A DNA stretch of 64,000 bases from Hymenobacter jejuensis (GCF_006337165.1 NZ_CP040896.1:4278001-4342000); one strand, 5' to 3'; shown: positions 51,803 to 60,385, counted from the first letter of the stretch. Numbers and translations are program-made. Notes: generated by a model from the sequence alone, not told the origin.

Positions 51803-52570
51803 GTGCGACAACTAGGGCTGGCATTTTCGGGAGGGGCGGCACGCGGAATCGCGCATTTGGGTGTGTTACAGGCCCTTGACGAACTACAGCTCCCCATTGG
51901 GCGGATCTCGGGCGTTAGTTCGGGCGCTATCGTCGGCACGTTTTACGCCGCCGGGTTTCCGCCGCGCGAGATTTTTCGCCTCATTACCGACACCCGGTTT
52001 GTGCGCCTGTTCCGGCCGGCCTTTCGTTTGGGTTTGGTGCATCTGGAAGTAGTGCAGAAGCTATACGCGCATTACTTGGGCGCCGAGCGGACGTTTGCCG
52101 AGCTTTCCATCCCGCTGACGCTGGTAGCTGCTGACCTCGGGGCGGGCGAACCGGTTTATTACGACCAAGGCCCTATTATCCGACCGCTATTAGGCTCGTC
52201 GGCCGTGCCGATATTGTGCCGACCCGTCGAGTACGAAGGACGCCTGCTGGTTGACGGGGGCGTGATGAACAACTTGCCGGTTGAGCCACTGCTGGGGCGC
52301 GACGAACTGGTGGTGGTGGGCGTACACTGCAATCCCAAATCACAGGAAGCACCCCTGACGACCATCCGCGAGATAAGCGAGCGCACGGCTTACTTGGCCA
52401 TCAGCATGAACGTGATCCCGCGGTTGGCGCAGTGCCACTTTGTGCTGGAACCGCCCGAGCTGCGGCACTACCGCATCCTGGACCTGCGCCACACCGCCGA
52501 AATGTTTGATATTGGCTATCGGTATACGCTCAGTCAAGCCGATGCCTTGCAACAATTGCTGGCCAAGTGA
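51803..52570 (+). CDS. patatin-like phospholipase
   Basis: 255 residues. The Ser-Asp dyad is present: the oxyanion motif GGAARG (10-15), GVSSG with S39 and DGG with D151. No signal peptide or membrane segment, so it is a cytoplasmic patatin related to RssA/YchK-like proteins that hydrolyse phospholipids or lysophospholipids. It begins with GTG at 51803, 13 bases after the preceding gene, and precedes the PlsC-like acyltransferase, suggesting phospholipid turnover and re-acylation in one unit. Confidence 0.88.
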   Translation: MRQLGLAFSGGAARGIAHLGVLQALDELQLPIGRISGVSSGAIVGTFYAAGFPPREIFRLITDTRFVRLFRPAFRLGLVHLEVVQKLYAHYLGAERTFAELSIPLTLVAADLGAGEPVYYDQGPIIRPLLGSSAVPILCRPVEYEGRLLVDGGVMNNLPVEPLLGRDELVVVGVHCNPKSQEAPLTTIREISERTAYLAISMNVIPRLAQCHFVLEPPELRHYRILDLRHTAEMFDIGYRYTLSQADALQQLLAK

Positions 52571-52655
52571 ACCGACTTCTAGGGCTCGGCGGCAAATTTT
52601 TCTAGTTTTAGCCTCTGGCTGCGCTTTCTCATCCGGCAGCTGACCTCTCCTTAAT

Positions 52656-53231
52656 ATGCCAAAACCACCTTCTACTCCTACATTCTGGTACCTGTTTTCA
52701 AAATTCTGGTTCTGGATTACGGGCTGGCGGTTGGCTTCGGTAGTGCCACCTGGCATCACCAAAGCCATCATGATTGCCGCACCGCACACCAGCAACTGGG
52801 ACATCCTGTATGCGCGGGGCGCCTTCTTTCTGATGGGCGTGCCGGTGCGTTTTACGGTGAAAAAAGAGTGGGTCGACAACTTTTTTGTCGGGTGGCTGGT
52901 GCGGTCTTTGGGCGCGTTGCCCGTCGATAGAAGCAAAAACAACAGCCTCGTCGATGGCATGGTGAAGCTGTTTAACGAACGCGAGGAACTCGTGATTCTG
53001 ATTACGCCCGAAGGCACGCGCAGCTATCAGCCCCGCTGGAAAAAGGGGTTTTATTTTGCGGCTGAAGGGGCACACGTACCCATTTTGCTTGGTTTTTTGG
53101 ACTACAAAAACAAAGAAGCCGGCGTCGGACCCGCCGTTTACCCAACGGGCGATTACGAAGCCGATCTGGAAAAAATTAAAGCCTTTTACCGCACCAAGCA
53201 GGGCCGCTTCCCTGAAAAGGGCGTACGCTAG
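52656..53231 (+). CDS. 1-acyl-glycerol-3-phosphate acyltransferase-like protein
   Basis: 191 residues of the PlsC superfamily. HTSNWD (H44-x4-D49) is the catalytic HX4D motif and PEGTRS (118-123) the acceptor phosphate motif. It starts with a hydrophobic region (FWYLFSKFWFWITGW) that may attach to the membrane. It probably transfers acyl chains to lysophosphatidate or a related lysolipid. It is shorter than E. coli PlsC (245), matching the short acyltransferase form of Bacteroidota. Confidence 0.87.
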   Translation: MPKPPSTPTFWYLFSKFWFWITGWRLASVVPPGITKAIMIAAPHTSNWDILYARGAFFLMGVPVRFTVKKEWVDNFFVGWLVRSLGALPVDRSKNNSLVDGMVKLFNEREELVILITPEGTRSYQPRWKKGFYFAAEGAHVPILLGFLDYKNKEAGVGPAVYPTGDYEADLEKIKAFYRTKQGRFPEKGVR

Positions 53232-53251
53232 CCTAGCATTTTGAAAAATTG

Positions 53252-53292
53252 CTTATACATAAATGCCTGATAGTAAAGTGATTATGTATAAG
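53252..53292. repeat. long palindrome containing the IHF-like dyad
   Basis: CTTATACATAA and TTATGTATAAG (11 bases each, complementary) enclose ATGC-CTGATAGTAAA-GTGA. The inner layout TAA-N4-core(11)-N4-TTA is 53260-53284. It lies upstream of the membrane-protein gene at 53313. Confidence 0.75.
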
Positions 53293-53312
53293 TGCCTTGA
53301 ACATCATCCACT

Positions 53313-53861
53313 ATGGAAAAGCTTCAAACGCTGCTGTTTATCCTTCTGGGGCTGATTGCCTTTGTGTGGCGGATGGTGAAAAAAGCGCAAGAAACCGCCG
53401 CCCAGGAAAGCCGCCAACGGCCCCCGCGGCCTGCTGGTCAGGTGCCGCCGCTGCCCAGTACGTCGTTTCAGGAGTTGCTTAAGCAGATGCAGGCCCAAAA
53501 CCAGGCGAGCCAACCGGTTGCGCCGCATGTGCCTGCCCATACGCCGGGCGGGCGCACAGTGGCGCACGGCACGGCGCCCGCAGCCCGCAGTCTCGAGCGC
53601 ACCGATGTCCGCCCGAAGTCGTTGGAAGCACCAGCCACGAACAAATCGTTAGAGCCCACAACCCCGACGATGCGGCGCGCGTCGTCATTGCCACGTGCGG
53701 GCTCTACGCCCGACCCACAGCGCGCAGCGCAGCAACTGGCCCGCCGCGAAGAGCGAGCTCGTCAGGACAGCCGGCCCAACGTCCGGGATCTCCTGCGAAA
53801 TCCAACGGATTTACGAACCGCCTTTATATTGAGCGAAGTGCTCAAGCCCAAGTTTGACTAA
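53313..53861 (+). CDS. membrane-anchored Pro-rich protein, 182 residues
   Basis: An N-terminal helix (LQTLLFILLGLIAFVWRMV) is followed by a long linker rich in Pro, Ala, Gln and Arg (about 25-155), and a conserved-looking C-terminal tail NVRDLLRNPTDLRTAFILSE ending VLKPKFD. The tail is likely a binding or folding motif. No enzymatic motif. It is probably anchored in the inner membrane with the linker in the cytoplasm. Ends at a shared terminator. Confidence 0.65.
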   Translation: MEKLQTLLFILLGLIAFVWRMVKKAQETAAQESRQRPPRPAGQVPPLPSTSFQELLKQMQAQNQASQPVAPHVPAHTPGGRTVAHGTAPAARSLERTDVRPKSLEAPATNKSLEPTTPTMRRASSLPRAGSTPDPQRAAQQLARREERARQDSRPNVRDLLRNPTDLRTAFILSEVLKPKFD

Positions 53862-53862
53862 C

Positions 53863-53899
53863 AAAAAGCCCTGCTTACGTACGTAAGCAGGGCTTTTTT
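53863..53899. terminator. bidirectional terminator, perfect palindrome
   Basis: AAAAAGCCCTGCTTACGT directly followed by its exact complement. It lies between the converging genes ending at 53861 and 53922. Confidence 0.9.
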
Positions 53900-53921
53900 C
53901 TGGGCGAGACCCAATCTGAGA

Positions 53922-54581
53922 CTAATCCTGGGTCAGGGCGTAAGTGACCAAGTTGGCCCCCATTCGCAACGCTTCGTCGTGCTTTTCCGGCGGGTCTTGG
54001 TAGGTGCCTACGTCTTCCCAGCCGTTGCCTAAGTCGCATTCGTAGGTGTAGAAGCACACCAGCCGGCCCTTGTAGAGCAGGCCGAAACCCTGCGGGCGCT
54101 TGCCGTCGTGCTCGTGGATTTTGGGGAGCCCTTTCGGGAAGTTGAACTTCTGGTGGTAGATAGGATGTGAAAAAGGCAGCTCGACAAACTCCAGTTCCGG
54201 AAATACCTTCTTCATTTCGGGCCGAATAAATTTATCGAGGCCGTAGTTGTCATCGATGTGCAAAAAACCGCCGCCAATGAGGTAGCGGCGCAGATTCTCG
54301 GCTTCGGCTTCGGTAAAAGTAACGTTGCCGTGGCCGGTCATGTGCAGGAAGGGATAAGTGAAGAGCTCCGGCGAATCCAGCTCGACGGTGGCCTCATCGG
54401 GAGCAATGTTGGTTTTGAGCGTGCGGTTGCAAAACTGAATCAAGTTCGGCAGCGAGGTTTTGTTAGCGTACCAGTCGCCGCCCCCGCCGTAGTGCAGCTT
54501 GGCAATGCGAAAGCTAGGCGCCGGGGCCGCCGCCGTGAGCAGCAAGGCAACCACACAAACAAGCGAGGCAAAGAATTTCAT
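53922..54581 (-). CDS. secreted DUF4159-like protein
   Basis: 219 residues. MKFFASLVCVVALLLTAAA is a signal peptide. The mature part reads FRIAKLHYGGGGDWYANKTS (about 25-44), FPFLHMTGHGN-type TYPFLHMTGHGNVTFTEAEA, and RRYLIGGGFLHIDDNYGLDKF, typical of DUF4159, a domain with a glutamine-amidotransferase-like fold of unknown function. The start at 54581 is chosen because the frame upstream (to 54734) overlaps rsmE and lacks a signal peptide. Confidence 0.82.
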   Translation of the reverse strand: MKFFASLVCVVALLLTAAAPAPSFRIAKLHYGGGGDWYANKTSLPNLIQFCNRTLKTNIAPDEATVELDSPELFTYPFLHMTGHGNVTFTEAEAENLRRYLIGGGFLHIDDNYGLDKFIRPEMKKVFPELEFVELPFSHPIYHQKFNFPKGLPKIHEHDGKRPQGFGLLYKGRLVCFYTYECDLGNGWEDVGTYQDPPEKHDEALRMGANLVTYALTQD

Positions 54582-54648
54582 CGGTAGAAAGGTTCGAAAG
54601 AAAATTGTCCAGACCGCCCAAACGGCCTGATACATAAAGATACGCAGA

Positions 54649-55365
54649 TCAGCCCTGAGAAAGTTCGTGCGCGATGTGTACGGTGTGCACCGCAGCAAGG
54701 GCGGCCGTTTCGGTGCGCAGGCGGGTGCTTCCAAGTGTTACGGGGCGGATGCCGCGCTGGCGGGCCAACGCAATTTCGGCCGGTGTAAAGTCGCCTTCCG
54801 GCCCGATCAGGATGCAACACGCCGGATCGGTGCTTGCCAAGTGAGACAAGCTTATGCGTTCGCCTTCATCCAAATGCGCAATGTACGTGGTGTCAGGGGT
54901 GGAGGTATCTATAAATATCTCATAATCAATCAGTTCATCTAATTGTGGGAGCCAGGCCTGACCCGACTGCTTGAGCGCACTTACAGCAATTTTTTCCAGC
55001 CGATCCAGCTTTAGATCGCGGCGCTCGGAGCGGGCGCAACGCAAAAAGCTAAGCCGGTCGACGCCGATTTCGGTGGCTTTTTCCACCAGCCATTCCATGC
55101 GGTCGAGGTTTTTGGTAGGCGCTACGGCTACGTGTACGCTGTAGGCACGGCGCGCAACGGCTTCGTAGTGGGTGATGCGCAGCTGACAGCGTTTGGCTTC
55201 GGCAGAAGTCACCTGCGCCTGGTATAAGCCGCCCCGGCCGTCAACGAGCTCTACGGGATCGCCCGCGTGCAGGCGCAGAACTCGCACGGCGTGTTTGCTT
55301 TCGTCTTCGGGCAGGGTGTAGGACGAAGTGTTGCTGGAAAGGTCAGGAGCGTAGAAAGTGGGCAT
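54649..55365 (-). CDS. rsmE: 16S rRNA (uracil-1498-N3)-methyltransferase
   Basis: Methylates U1498 of 16S rRNA using SAM. 238 residues. The N-terminal PUA-like domain (MPTFYAPD...DESKHAVRVLRLHAGD) is followed by a SPOUT/knotted domain with LIGPEGDFTPAEIALA and LGSTRLRTETAALAAVHTVH (about 181-230), the family signatures. The start MPTFYAPD is preferred to one 13 codons upstream. A degenerate dyad copy lies inside the gene at 54912-54936 (coding for the region DELIDYEIF). Confidence 0.93.
   Translation of the reverse strand: MPTFYAPDLSSNTSSYTLPEDESKHAVRVLRLHAGDPVELVDGRGGLYQAQVTSAEAKRCQLRITHYEAVARRAYSVHVAVAPTKNLDRMEWLVEKATEIGVDRLSFLRCARSERRDLKLDRLEKIAVSALKQSGQAWLPQLDELIDYEIFIDTSTPDTTYIAHLDEGERISLSHLASTDPACCILIGPEGDFTPAEIALARQRGIRPVTLGSTRLRTETAALAAVHTVHIAHELSQG
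54912..54936. repeat. dispersed IHF-like dyad inside rsmE, degenerate
   Basis: TAA-ATAT-CTCATAATCAA-TCAG-TTC on the plus strand, within the minus-strand rsmE gene. It locally raises AT content relative to the rest of the gene. Confidence 0.4.
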
Positions 55366-55698
55366 ACTGGCAAAGGTCGGGTGCAGGCGGGAGTAAAGTA
55401 GCAAGTCTAGGGAGAAGGGCCGAAGAATAGGGCCTTGATCGGCTGATGGGTGCGGGCTACGTTGCTAAGTAAGCCGAAACTCCGCAACGGCCACGAGTCT
55501 CCCGGCCGCTAATTTTTACTGGTATACAACACTGCAAAAGCGGTCCGCTGGCAGTTGTTAGTGGGGCACTTTAGCGTGGGTATGTGGCTGCCAATATCAC
55601 ATGATTTGGCGATTGACAGCACCAATCAGTGCGGTTTATCTTTAGTAAGTGATTCCGTTACTCATTTACTAACAGCGCTTTGCTGCGCAGGAAAACCC

Positions 55699-56667
55699 AT
55701 GGCTAACAAAAAAATAATTGCTGTCTTCGGCGCTACTGGTGCGCAGGGCAGCGGACTCGTCCGCGCCATTCTTAAAGATCCTATGGGCGAGTTTACGGCG
55801 CGGGCTATCACCCGCAATCCTAACTCCGAAAAAGCTCAGGAGCTGATTCGTTTGGGCGCCGAAGTAGTGGCGGCCAACATCGATGATCCGCAGAGCTTGC
55901 GCCAAGCCTTAGACGGGGCGTACGGAGCCTTCTGCGTGACGTTTTTTTGGGAGCATTTTTCACCGGAAAAAGAAGACGCCGAAGCGCACAACATGGCCCA
56001 GGCAGCCAAAGATGCTATGGTACAGCATGTCATTTGGTCGACTCTGGAGGACACACGGGAGTGGATGCCGCTGAGCGATACGCGCATGCCTACGCTCATG
56101 GGCAAGTACAAAGTGCCGCATACCGATGCCAAAGGTGCTGCTAATCATTACTTTACCGATCTGGGCGTGCCCACTACTTTCCTGCTGACCTCTTTCTACT
56201 GGGATAACTATATTTACTTCGCCATGGGGCCGCAAAAGGGTGCCGATGGGAAACTGGCCATCACTTTCCCCATGGGCGACAAACGCCTATCAGGCATCGC
56301 CGCCGAAGATATTGGCAAATGCGCCTATGGCATTTTCAAGAAGGGGGCCGAACTTATCGGGAAGACCGTTGGCATTGCCGGCGAGCAGCTTACCTGCCAG
56401 CAAATGGCTGACAGTTTGAGCAAAGCCATAGGGCAGAAGGTTGAGTATAATGAGGTTACACCAGATATGTACCGGGGCTTCGGCTTTCCCGGGGCGGAAG
56501 ATTTGGGCAACATGTTCCAAGCCAACCGCGATTTTGAAGAGCACTTTGTAGCCGCGCGGGATGTTCGGTTTTCCCACGAGTTAAATCCTGAGCTACAAAC
56601 CTTCGACGCGTGGCTGGCAGCCAATGCACAACGGATACCGCTTCCACAACAGACTGTGGAAGCTTAG
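55699..56667 (+). CDS. NmrA-like NAD(P)-binding protein
   Basis: 322 residues of the atypical short-chain dehydrogenase group. The Rossmann motif is IAVFGATGAQGSGLV (7-21), ITRNP (about 37) follows the second strand, and HVIWSTLEDTREW (about 112) and the Tyr/Lys-poor middle are typical of NmrA/HSCARG-like regulators or reductases. The C-terminal part (TPDMYRGFGFPGAEDLGNMF) is also family-like. The start MANKK at 55699 is chosen over an upstream one. It is a single gene with a terminator at 56700. Confidence 0.85.
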   Translation: MANKKIIAVFGATGAQGSGLVRAILKDPMGEFTARAITRNPNSEKAQELIRLGAEVVAANIDDPQSLRQALDGAYGAFCVTFFWEHFSPEKEDAEAHNMAQAAKDAMVQHVIWSTLEDTREWMPLSDTRMPTLMGKYKVPHTDAKGAANHYFTDLGVPTTFLLTSFYWDNYIYFAMGPQKGADGKLAITFPMGDKRLSGIAAEDIGKCAYGIFKKGAELIGKTVGIAGEQLTCQQMADSLSKAIGQKVEYNEVTPDMYRGFGFPGAEDLGNMFQANRDFEEHFVAARDVRFSHELNPELQTFDAWLAANAQRIPLPQQTVEA

Positions 56668-56699
56668 GGCAACCCGCCAAACCAGAATAGGCTACAACG

Positions 56700-56731
56700 A
56701 AAATGCCTCCTAGATTTCTAGGAGGCATTTT
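56700..56731. terminator. bidirectional terminator between NmrA-like gene and pckA
   Basis: AAATGCCTCCTAGA-TT-TCTAGGAGGCATTT with T-rich flank on both strands, between the two converging genes. Confidence 0.85.
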
Positions 56732-56733
56732 TA

Positions 56734-56758
56734 TATATGTTTAATAATCAAAGGGTTA
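56734..56758. repeat. dispersed IHF-like dyad overlapping the pckA stop codon
   Basis: TAT-ATGT-TTAATAATCAA-AGGG-TTA. On the minus strand the TTA is the TAA stop of pckA. Confidence 0.65.
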
Positions 56759-58375
56759 CACAGTAAGCTCTGCCGTTTTGGGCGCGCCAGCCAGGATTTC
56801 TTCGCTGGCAAAATCGGCGTACTTCTGGAAGTTGTTTACAAACTTCTCGGCCAGGGCCGCAGCCGTTTTGTCGTAGGCTTCCTTGTCGGTCCAGGTGTTG
56901 CGCGGGTCCAGAATTTCGGCCGGTACATTGGGAACCGCCGTCGGTACTTCCACGCCGAAAATCGGGTGTTTGAGGAACGTCACTTCATCGAGCTCGCCGT
57001 TGAGCGCAGCCGTAATCATGGCGCGGGTGTAAGCCAGTTTCATCCGCGAGCCCACGCCGTAGCTGCCGCCGGTCCAGCCGGTATTTACCAGCCATACGTT
57101 CACGTCGGGATGTTCGTCCATTTTCTGGCCCAGCATCTCGGCGTATTTGGTAGGGTGCAAGGGCAGGAACACGGCTCCAAAGCACGCCGAAAACGTTGTT
57201 TGGGGCTCGGTGATGCCCATTTCGGTGCCCGCTACCTTGGCCGTATATCCCGACATGAAGTGGTACATGGCATGGCTCTTGTCGAGCTTGCTGATGGGAG
57301 GCAGCACCCCAAAGGCATCGGCTGTGAGGAAGAAAATATTCTTCGGCGATCCTGCCACCGATGGCTCAATGGCGTTGTCAATGAAATGGATGGGGTAGGC
57401 CGCCCGCGTATTTTCTGTAACGGATTTGTTTGCGTAGTCCACCGTATGGGTGCCGGGCACGAAGCGCGTATTCTCCACAATCGACCCAAACCGGATTGCA
57501 TCCCAGATCTGAGGCTCCTTCTCGCGGCTCAAATCAATCACCTTGGCATAACAGCCGCCTTCAAAGTTAAAAATACCGGCGTCGGGTGTCCAACCGTGTT
57601 CGTCATCGCCGATGAGGCCGCGGTGTGGGTCCGCCGACAGGGTGGTTTTGCCCGTTCCCGACAAGCCAAAGAAAATGGCTGCATCGCCTGCGGGGCCCAC
57701 GTTGGCCGAACAGTGCATGGGCAGGGTGTTGTGCTCGTGGGGCAGCAAATAGTTGAGTACCCCAAAAATGCCTTTTTTCATCTCGCCGGCGTAGCCCGTG
57801 CCGCCGATCAGGATCATCTTCTTGGTGAAGTTGAGGATGGCAAAATTCTTCTGGCGAGTGCCGTCCACGGCCGGGTCGGCTTCGAAACCAGGCGCGCAAA
57901 TGATCGAGAAGTCGGGTGCCCAGCTCGTGTCTTCGCCTTCGGTGGGCCGCAGGAACATGTTGTAACAGAACAAGTTATGCCAGGCTTGCTCATTAACAAT
58001 GCGCAGCTTTAGCTGATAATCCGGATGAGCACCGGCAAAGGCCTCGCGCACGTATATCTCCTTGTCGGATAGATAGTTAACCATCTTCTCCTGCAACCGA
58101 TCGAATTGGTCGGGGGCAAAGGGGATGTTGATGTCGCCCCACCAAACGCTGTCTTGGGTATGGGCATCCTGCACTACAAACCGGTCTTTGGGCGAGCGGC
58201 CCGTAAACTGTCCGGTATCGCACATCAGCGCGCCCGTATCCGTCAGGGTGCCTTCGCCGCGCTGCAACGCGGCTTCGACCAATTCGGCGGGAGTAAGGTT
58301 CAAGTTGACGTGGGCGGCTTGGACAAAACCAAGCGGCTTGAGGCGATCGAGGGCGTTGGCGGCAGAGTTGAGCAT
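56756..58375 (-). CDS. pckA: phosphoenolpyruvate carboxykinase (ATP)
   Basis: Converts oxaloacetate and ATP to PEP, CO2 and ADP, the gateway to gluconeogenesis. 539 residues, equal to E. coli PckA (540). Motifs: FTGRSPKDRFVV (about 57-68), FFGLSGTGKTTLSADPHR (kinase-1a P-loop, about 237-254), LIGDDEHGWTPDAGIFNFEGGCYAK (kinase-2 and metal site, about 256-280), and NTGWTGGSYGVGSRM. The start MLNSAANALDRLK is used; a TTG 21 codons upstream is less likely. It is divergent from the POT gene. Confidence 0.95.
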   Translation of the reverse strand: MLNSAANALDRLKPLGFVQAAHVNLNLTPAELVEAALQRGEGTLTDTGALMCDTGQFTGRSPKDRFVVQDAHTQDSVWWGDINIPFAPDQFDRLQEKMVNYLSDKEIYVREAFAGAHPDYQLKLRIVNEQAWHNLFCYNMFLRPTEGEDTSWAPDFSIICAPGFEADPAVDGTRQKNFAILNFTKKMILIGGTGYAGEMKKGIFGVLNYLLPHEHNTLPMHCSANVGPAGDAAIFFGLSGTGKTTLSADPHRGLIGDDEHGWTPDAGIFNFEGGCYAKVIDLSREKEPQIWDAIRFGSIVENTRFVPGTHTVDYANKSVTENTRAAYPIHFIDNAIEPSVAGSPKNIFFLTADAFGVLPPISKLDKSHAMYHFMSGYTAKVAGTEMGITEPQTTFSACFGAVFLPLHPTKYAEMLGQKMDEHPDVNVWLVNTGWTGGSYGVGSRMKLAYTRAMITAALNGELDEVTFLKHPIFGVEVPTAVPNVPAEILDPRNTWTDKEAYDKTAAALAEKFVNNFQKYADFASEEILAGAPKTAELTV

Positions 58376-58575
58376 GGGCCGAAAACGAGTTAGAGGGTGG
58401 GTGGGAAAAATGGGGGATTTCGAGACAAAAATAGACAAAAAACCGACGCTGCTTTGGATTTCGGTTAGCGGACATCGAAAAATAGCGAAAATTCGCTAAA
58501 TATTTAAGCCTTTTTCTGAGCAGGTTTGGGCGAAACCGCATCAATTAGGAAAGTTTTGTAGCTTTACCAAGACCC

Positions 58576-58593
58576 ATCCGACAGCTGTCGGAT
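58576..58593. repeat. perfect 18-base palindrome upstream of the POT transporter
   Basis: ATCCGACAG followed directly by CTGTCGGAT. It sits 36 bases before the POT start in the pckA-POT divergent region, a position suited to an operator or an mRNA-leader hairpin. Confidence 0.7.
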
Positions 58594-58629
58594 ACTCTTC
58601 TCTAATTTAACCACTTTCAATCACCTTAC

Positions 58630-60195
58630 ATGCAAACTGCATCCGCCGTTCGCGAACAGGCGCCGCCTGCCGCGTCAACCGGCCATCCGAAGGGCTTATA
58701 CTTGCTCTTTGCCACCGAAATGTGGGAGCGGTTCAGCTACTACGGCATGCGCGCCGTTCTGGTGCTGTTCCTGACCAAGGCCATGATGATGGACAAGGCT
58801 TTTGCCTCCAAATTCTATGGCGGATACACCAGCTTGGTTTATCTTACGCCACTCATAGGTGGTTATATATCAGACCGTTACTGGGGCAACCGCCGCTCCA
58901 TCCTGACGGGTGGCTTGTTAATGGCACTTGGGCAGTTTACGCTGTTTGCGTCCGCCAGCAATTACGGCCCGGCTAGCACGCACGAGCTAAGCCATTGGTT
59001 ACTATATCTCGGTTTAGGCACCATGATAGTAGGCAACGGCTTTTTTAAGCCCAATATCTCGTCGATGGTGGGATCGCTTTACTCGCCTGCGGACACCCGC
59101 AAAGATGCTGCCTACACCATCTTCTATATGGGTATCAACCTAGGGTCGTTTCTGGGCAATACCATTACGAGTCTCATCGGCGACAAAGATGGCCATCCGG
59201 AGCTGTTTCGCTGGGCCTTTCTGGCCTGTGGCATTGCCATGGTGCTGGGTACGTTGGTTTTCAACTGGGGCAAAGGCAAATATCTCCATACGCCTGAAGG
59301 CGAGCAGGTGGGCGAAACGCCCGTGCACTCTGGCGGCGTAAAAGGCATCTTTGCTTTGCTACCGGTTTTGCTGGCTTTGGTGCTGGGTACTTTGTGGCTG
59401 GATTCGGCAAAATTCCCCACCATTGCTCCGTTGCTGGGCTTGGCTGTGGTCGGTATTGCGTTCATGATTTTCACCGATAAGTCATTGACCGGCGCGGATG
59501 TACAGCGCGTATTGGTGATTTTCATTGTGTCGTTTTTTGTGGTGTTTTTTTGGGCCGCTTTCGAGCAGGCGCCTGCTTCGCTCACGTTCTTCGCCGATGA
59601 GCAGATGAACCGCACCATTTTCGGCTATGAGTTGCCGGCCAGTATTTTCCAGAACCTGAATGCCATTTTCGTGGTAGCTGGGGCACCCCTTATGGCCATG
59701 GTCTGGACGGCACTGGGCCGTCGCAAAGCCGAACCTGCATCGCCGGTCAAAATGGCAATGGGCTTGGCTTTGCTGGCTGCTGGCTACCTTGTCATGTGTT
59801 TTGGCGTGCACAACCTCATGCCCGGGGTGAAGGTGAGCATGTTCTTTTTGGTGGCTCTCTACTTCCTCCATTCGGCAGGTGAGCTGTGCTTGTCGCCTAT
59901 TGGCCTTTCCTTGGTCAACAAGCTGGCCCCGCTGAAATTCAGCTCTTTGCTGATGGCCGTATGGTTTCTGGCCAACGCCGCCGCTAACTACCTAGCTGGT
60001 TATATGAGCAGTCTGTATCCCGATCCCAAATCGACAGCCCCTGCACCAGTGCTATTGGGTTTCCACATCACCAACCTTTACGATTTCTTCTTGGTGTTCG
60101 TAGTTTCGGCGGCGGTTGCGGCGATACTATTGTTCGTTATCAGCAGCAAGCTGGCGAAGATGATGGATGCCCGTAATCTCGCTCCGGCTGTTTAG
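58630..60195 (+). CDS. proton-dependent oligopeptide transporter (POT/PTR2 family)
   Basis: 521 residues with about 14 membrane helices. The POT signatures are present: ATEMWERFSYYGMRAVLVLFLTK (about 29-51, the ExxERF motif), GGYISDRYWGNRRSILTGG (about 77-95), and FYMGINLGSF. It takes up di- and tripeptides with protons in the inner membrane, like DtpT. Stands alone, divergent from pckA, with a palindrome just upstream of its start and a terminator downstream. Confidence 0.92.
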   Translation: MQTASAVREQAPPAASTGHPKGLYLLFATEMWERFSYYGMRAVLVLFLTKAMMMDKAFASKFYGGYTSLVYLTPLIGGYISDRYWGNRRSILTGGLLMALGQFTLFASASNYGPASTHELSHWLLYLGLGTMIVGNGFFKPNISSMVGSLYSPADTRKDAAYTIFYMGINLGSFLGNTITSLIGDKDGHPELFRWAFLACGIAMVLGTLVFNWGKGKYLHTPEGEQVGETPVHSGGVKGIFALLPVLLALVLGTLWLDSAKFPTIAPLLGLAVVGIAFMIFTDKSLTGADVQRVLVIFIVSFFVVFFWAAFEQAPASLTFFADEQMNRTIFGYELPASIFQNLNAIFVVAGAPLMAMVWTALGRRKAEPASPVKMAMGLALLAAGYLVMCFGVHNLMPGVKVSMFFLVALYFLHSAGELCLSPIGLSLVNKLAPLKFSSLLMAVWFLANAAANYLAGYMSSLYPDPKSTAPAPVLLGFHITNLYDFFLVFVVSAAVAAILLFVISSKLAKMMDARNLAPAV

Positions 60196-60212
60196 CCTGA
60201 CCTTTACTACAA

Positions 60213-60250
60213 CAAAAAAGCCCCGCTAGGATTGCCAGCGGGGCTTTTTG
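60213..60250 (+). terminator. terminator after the POT gene
   Basis: AAAAAAGCCCCGCT and AGCGGGGCTTTTT around a nine-base loop. Confidence 0.9.
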
Positions 60251-60326
60251 TTGCCACCTTGCTGTTTAGCTGGCAGCCTTTGGCAAGTCACGCGAGCCGG
60301 TACCATAACACGAAAGCACCGAACAT

Positions 60327-60363
60327 AAAAAGGCCCCGAAACGAAAGTTTCGGGGCCTTTTTG
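60327..60363 (-). terminator. terminator after groEL
   Basis: AAAAGGCCCCGAAAC and GTTTCGGGGCCTTTTT around a four-base GAAA loop, 23 bases after the groEL stop. Confidence 0.9.
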
Positions 60364-60385
60364 TAAAGCGTTGTGAAGCAAAGGC

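Noticed and set aside
56966..58012. 348-residue plus-strand frame
   Set aside because: Antisense to pckA, which carries all kinase motifs.
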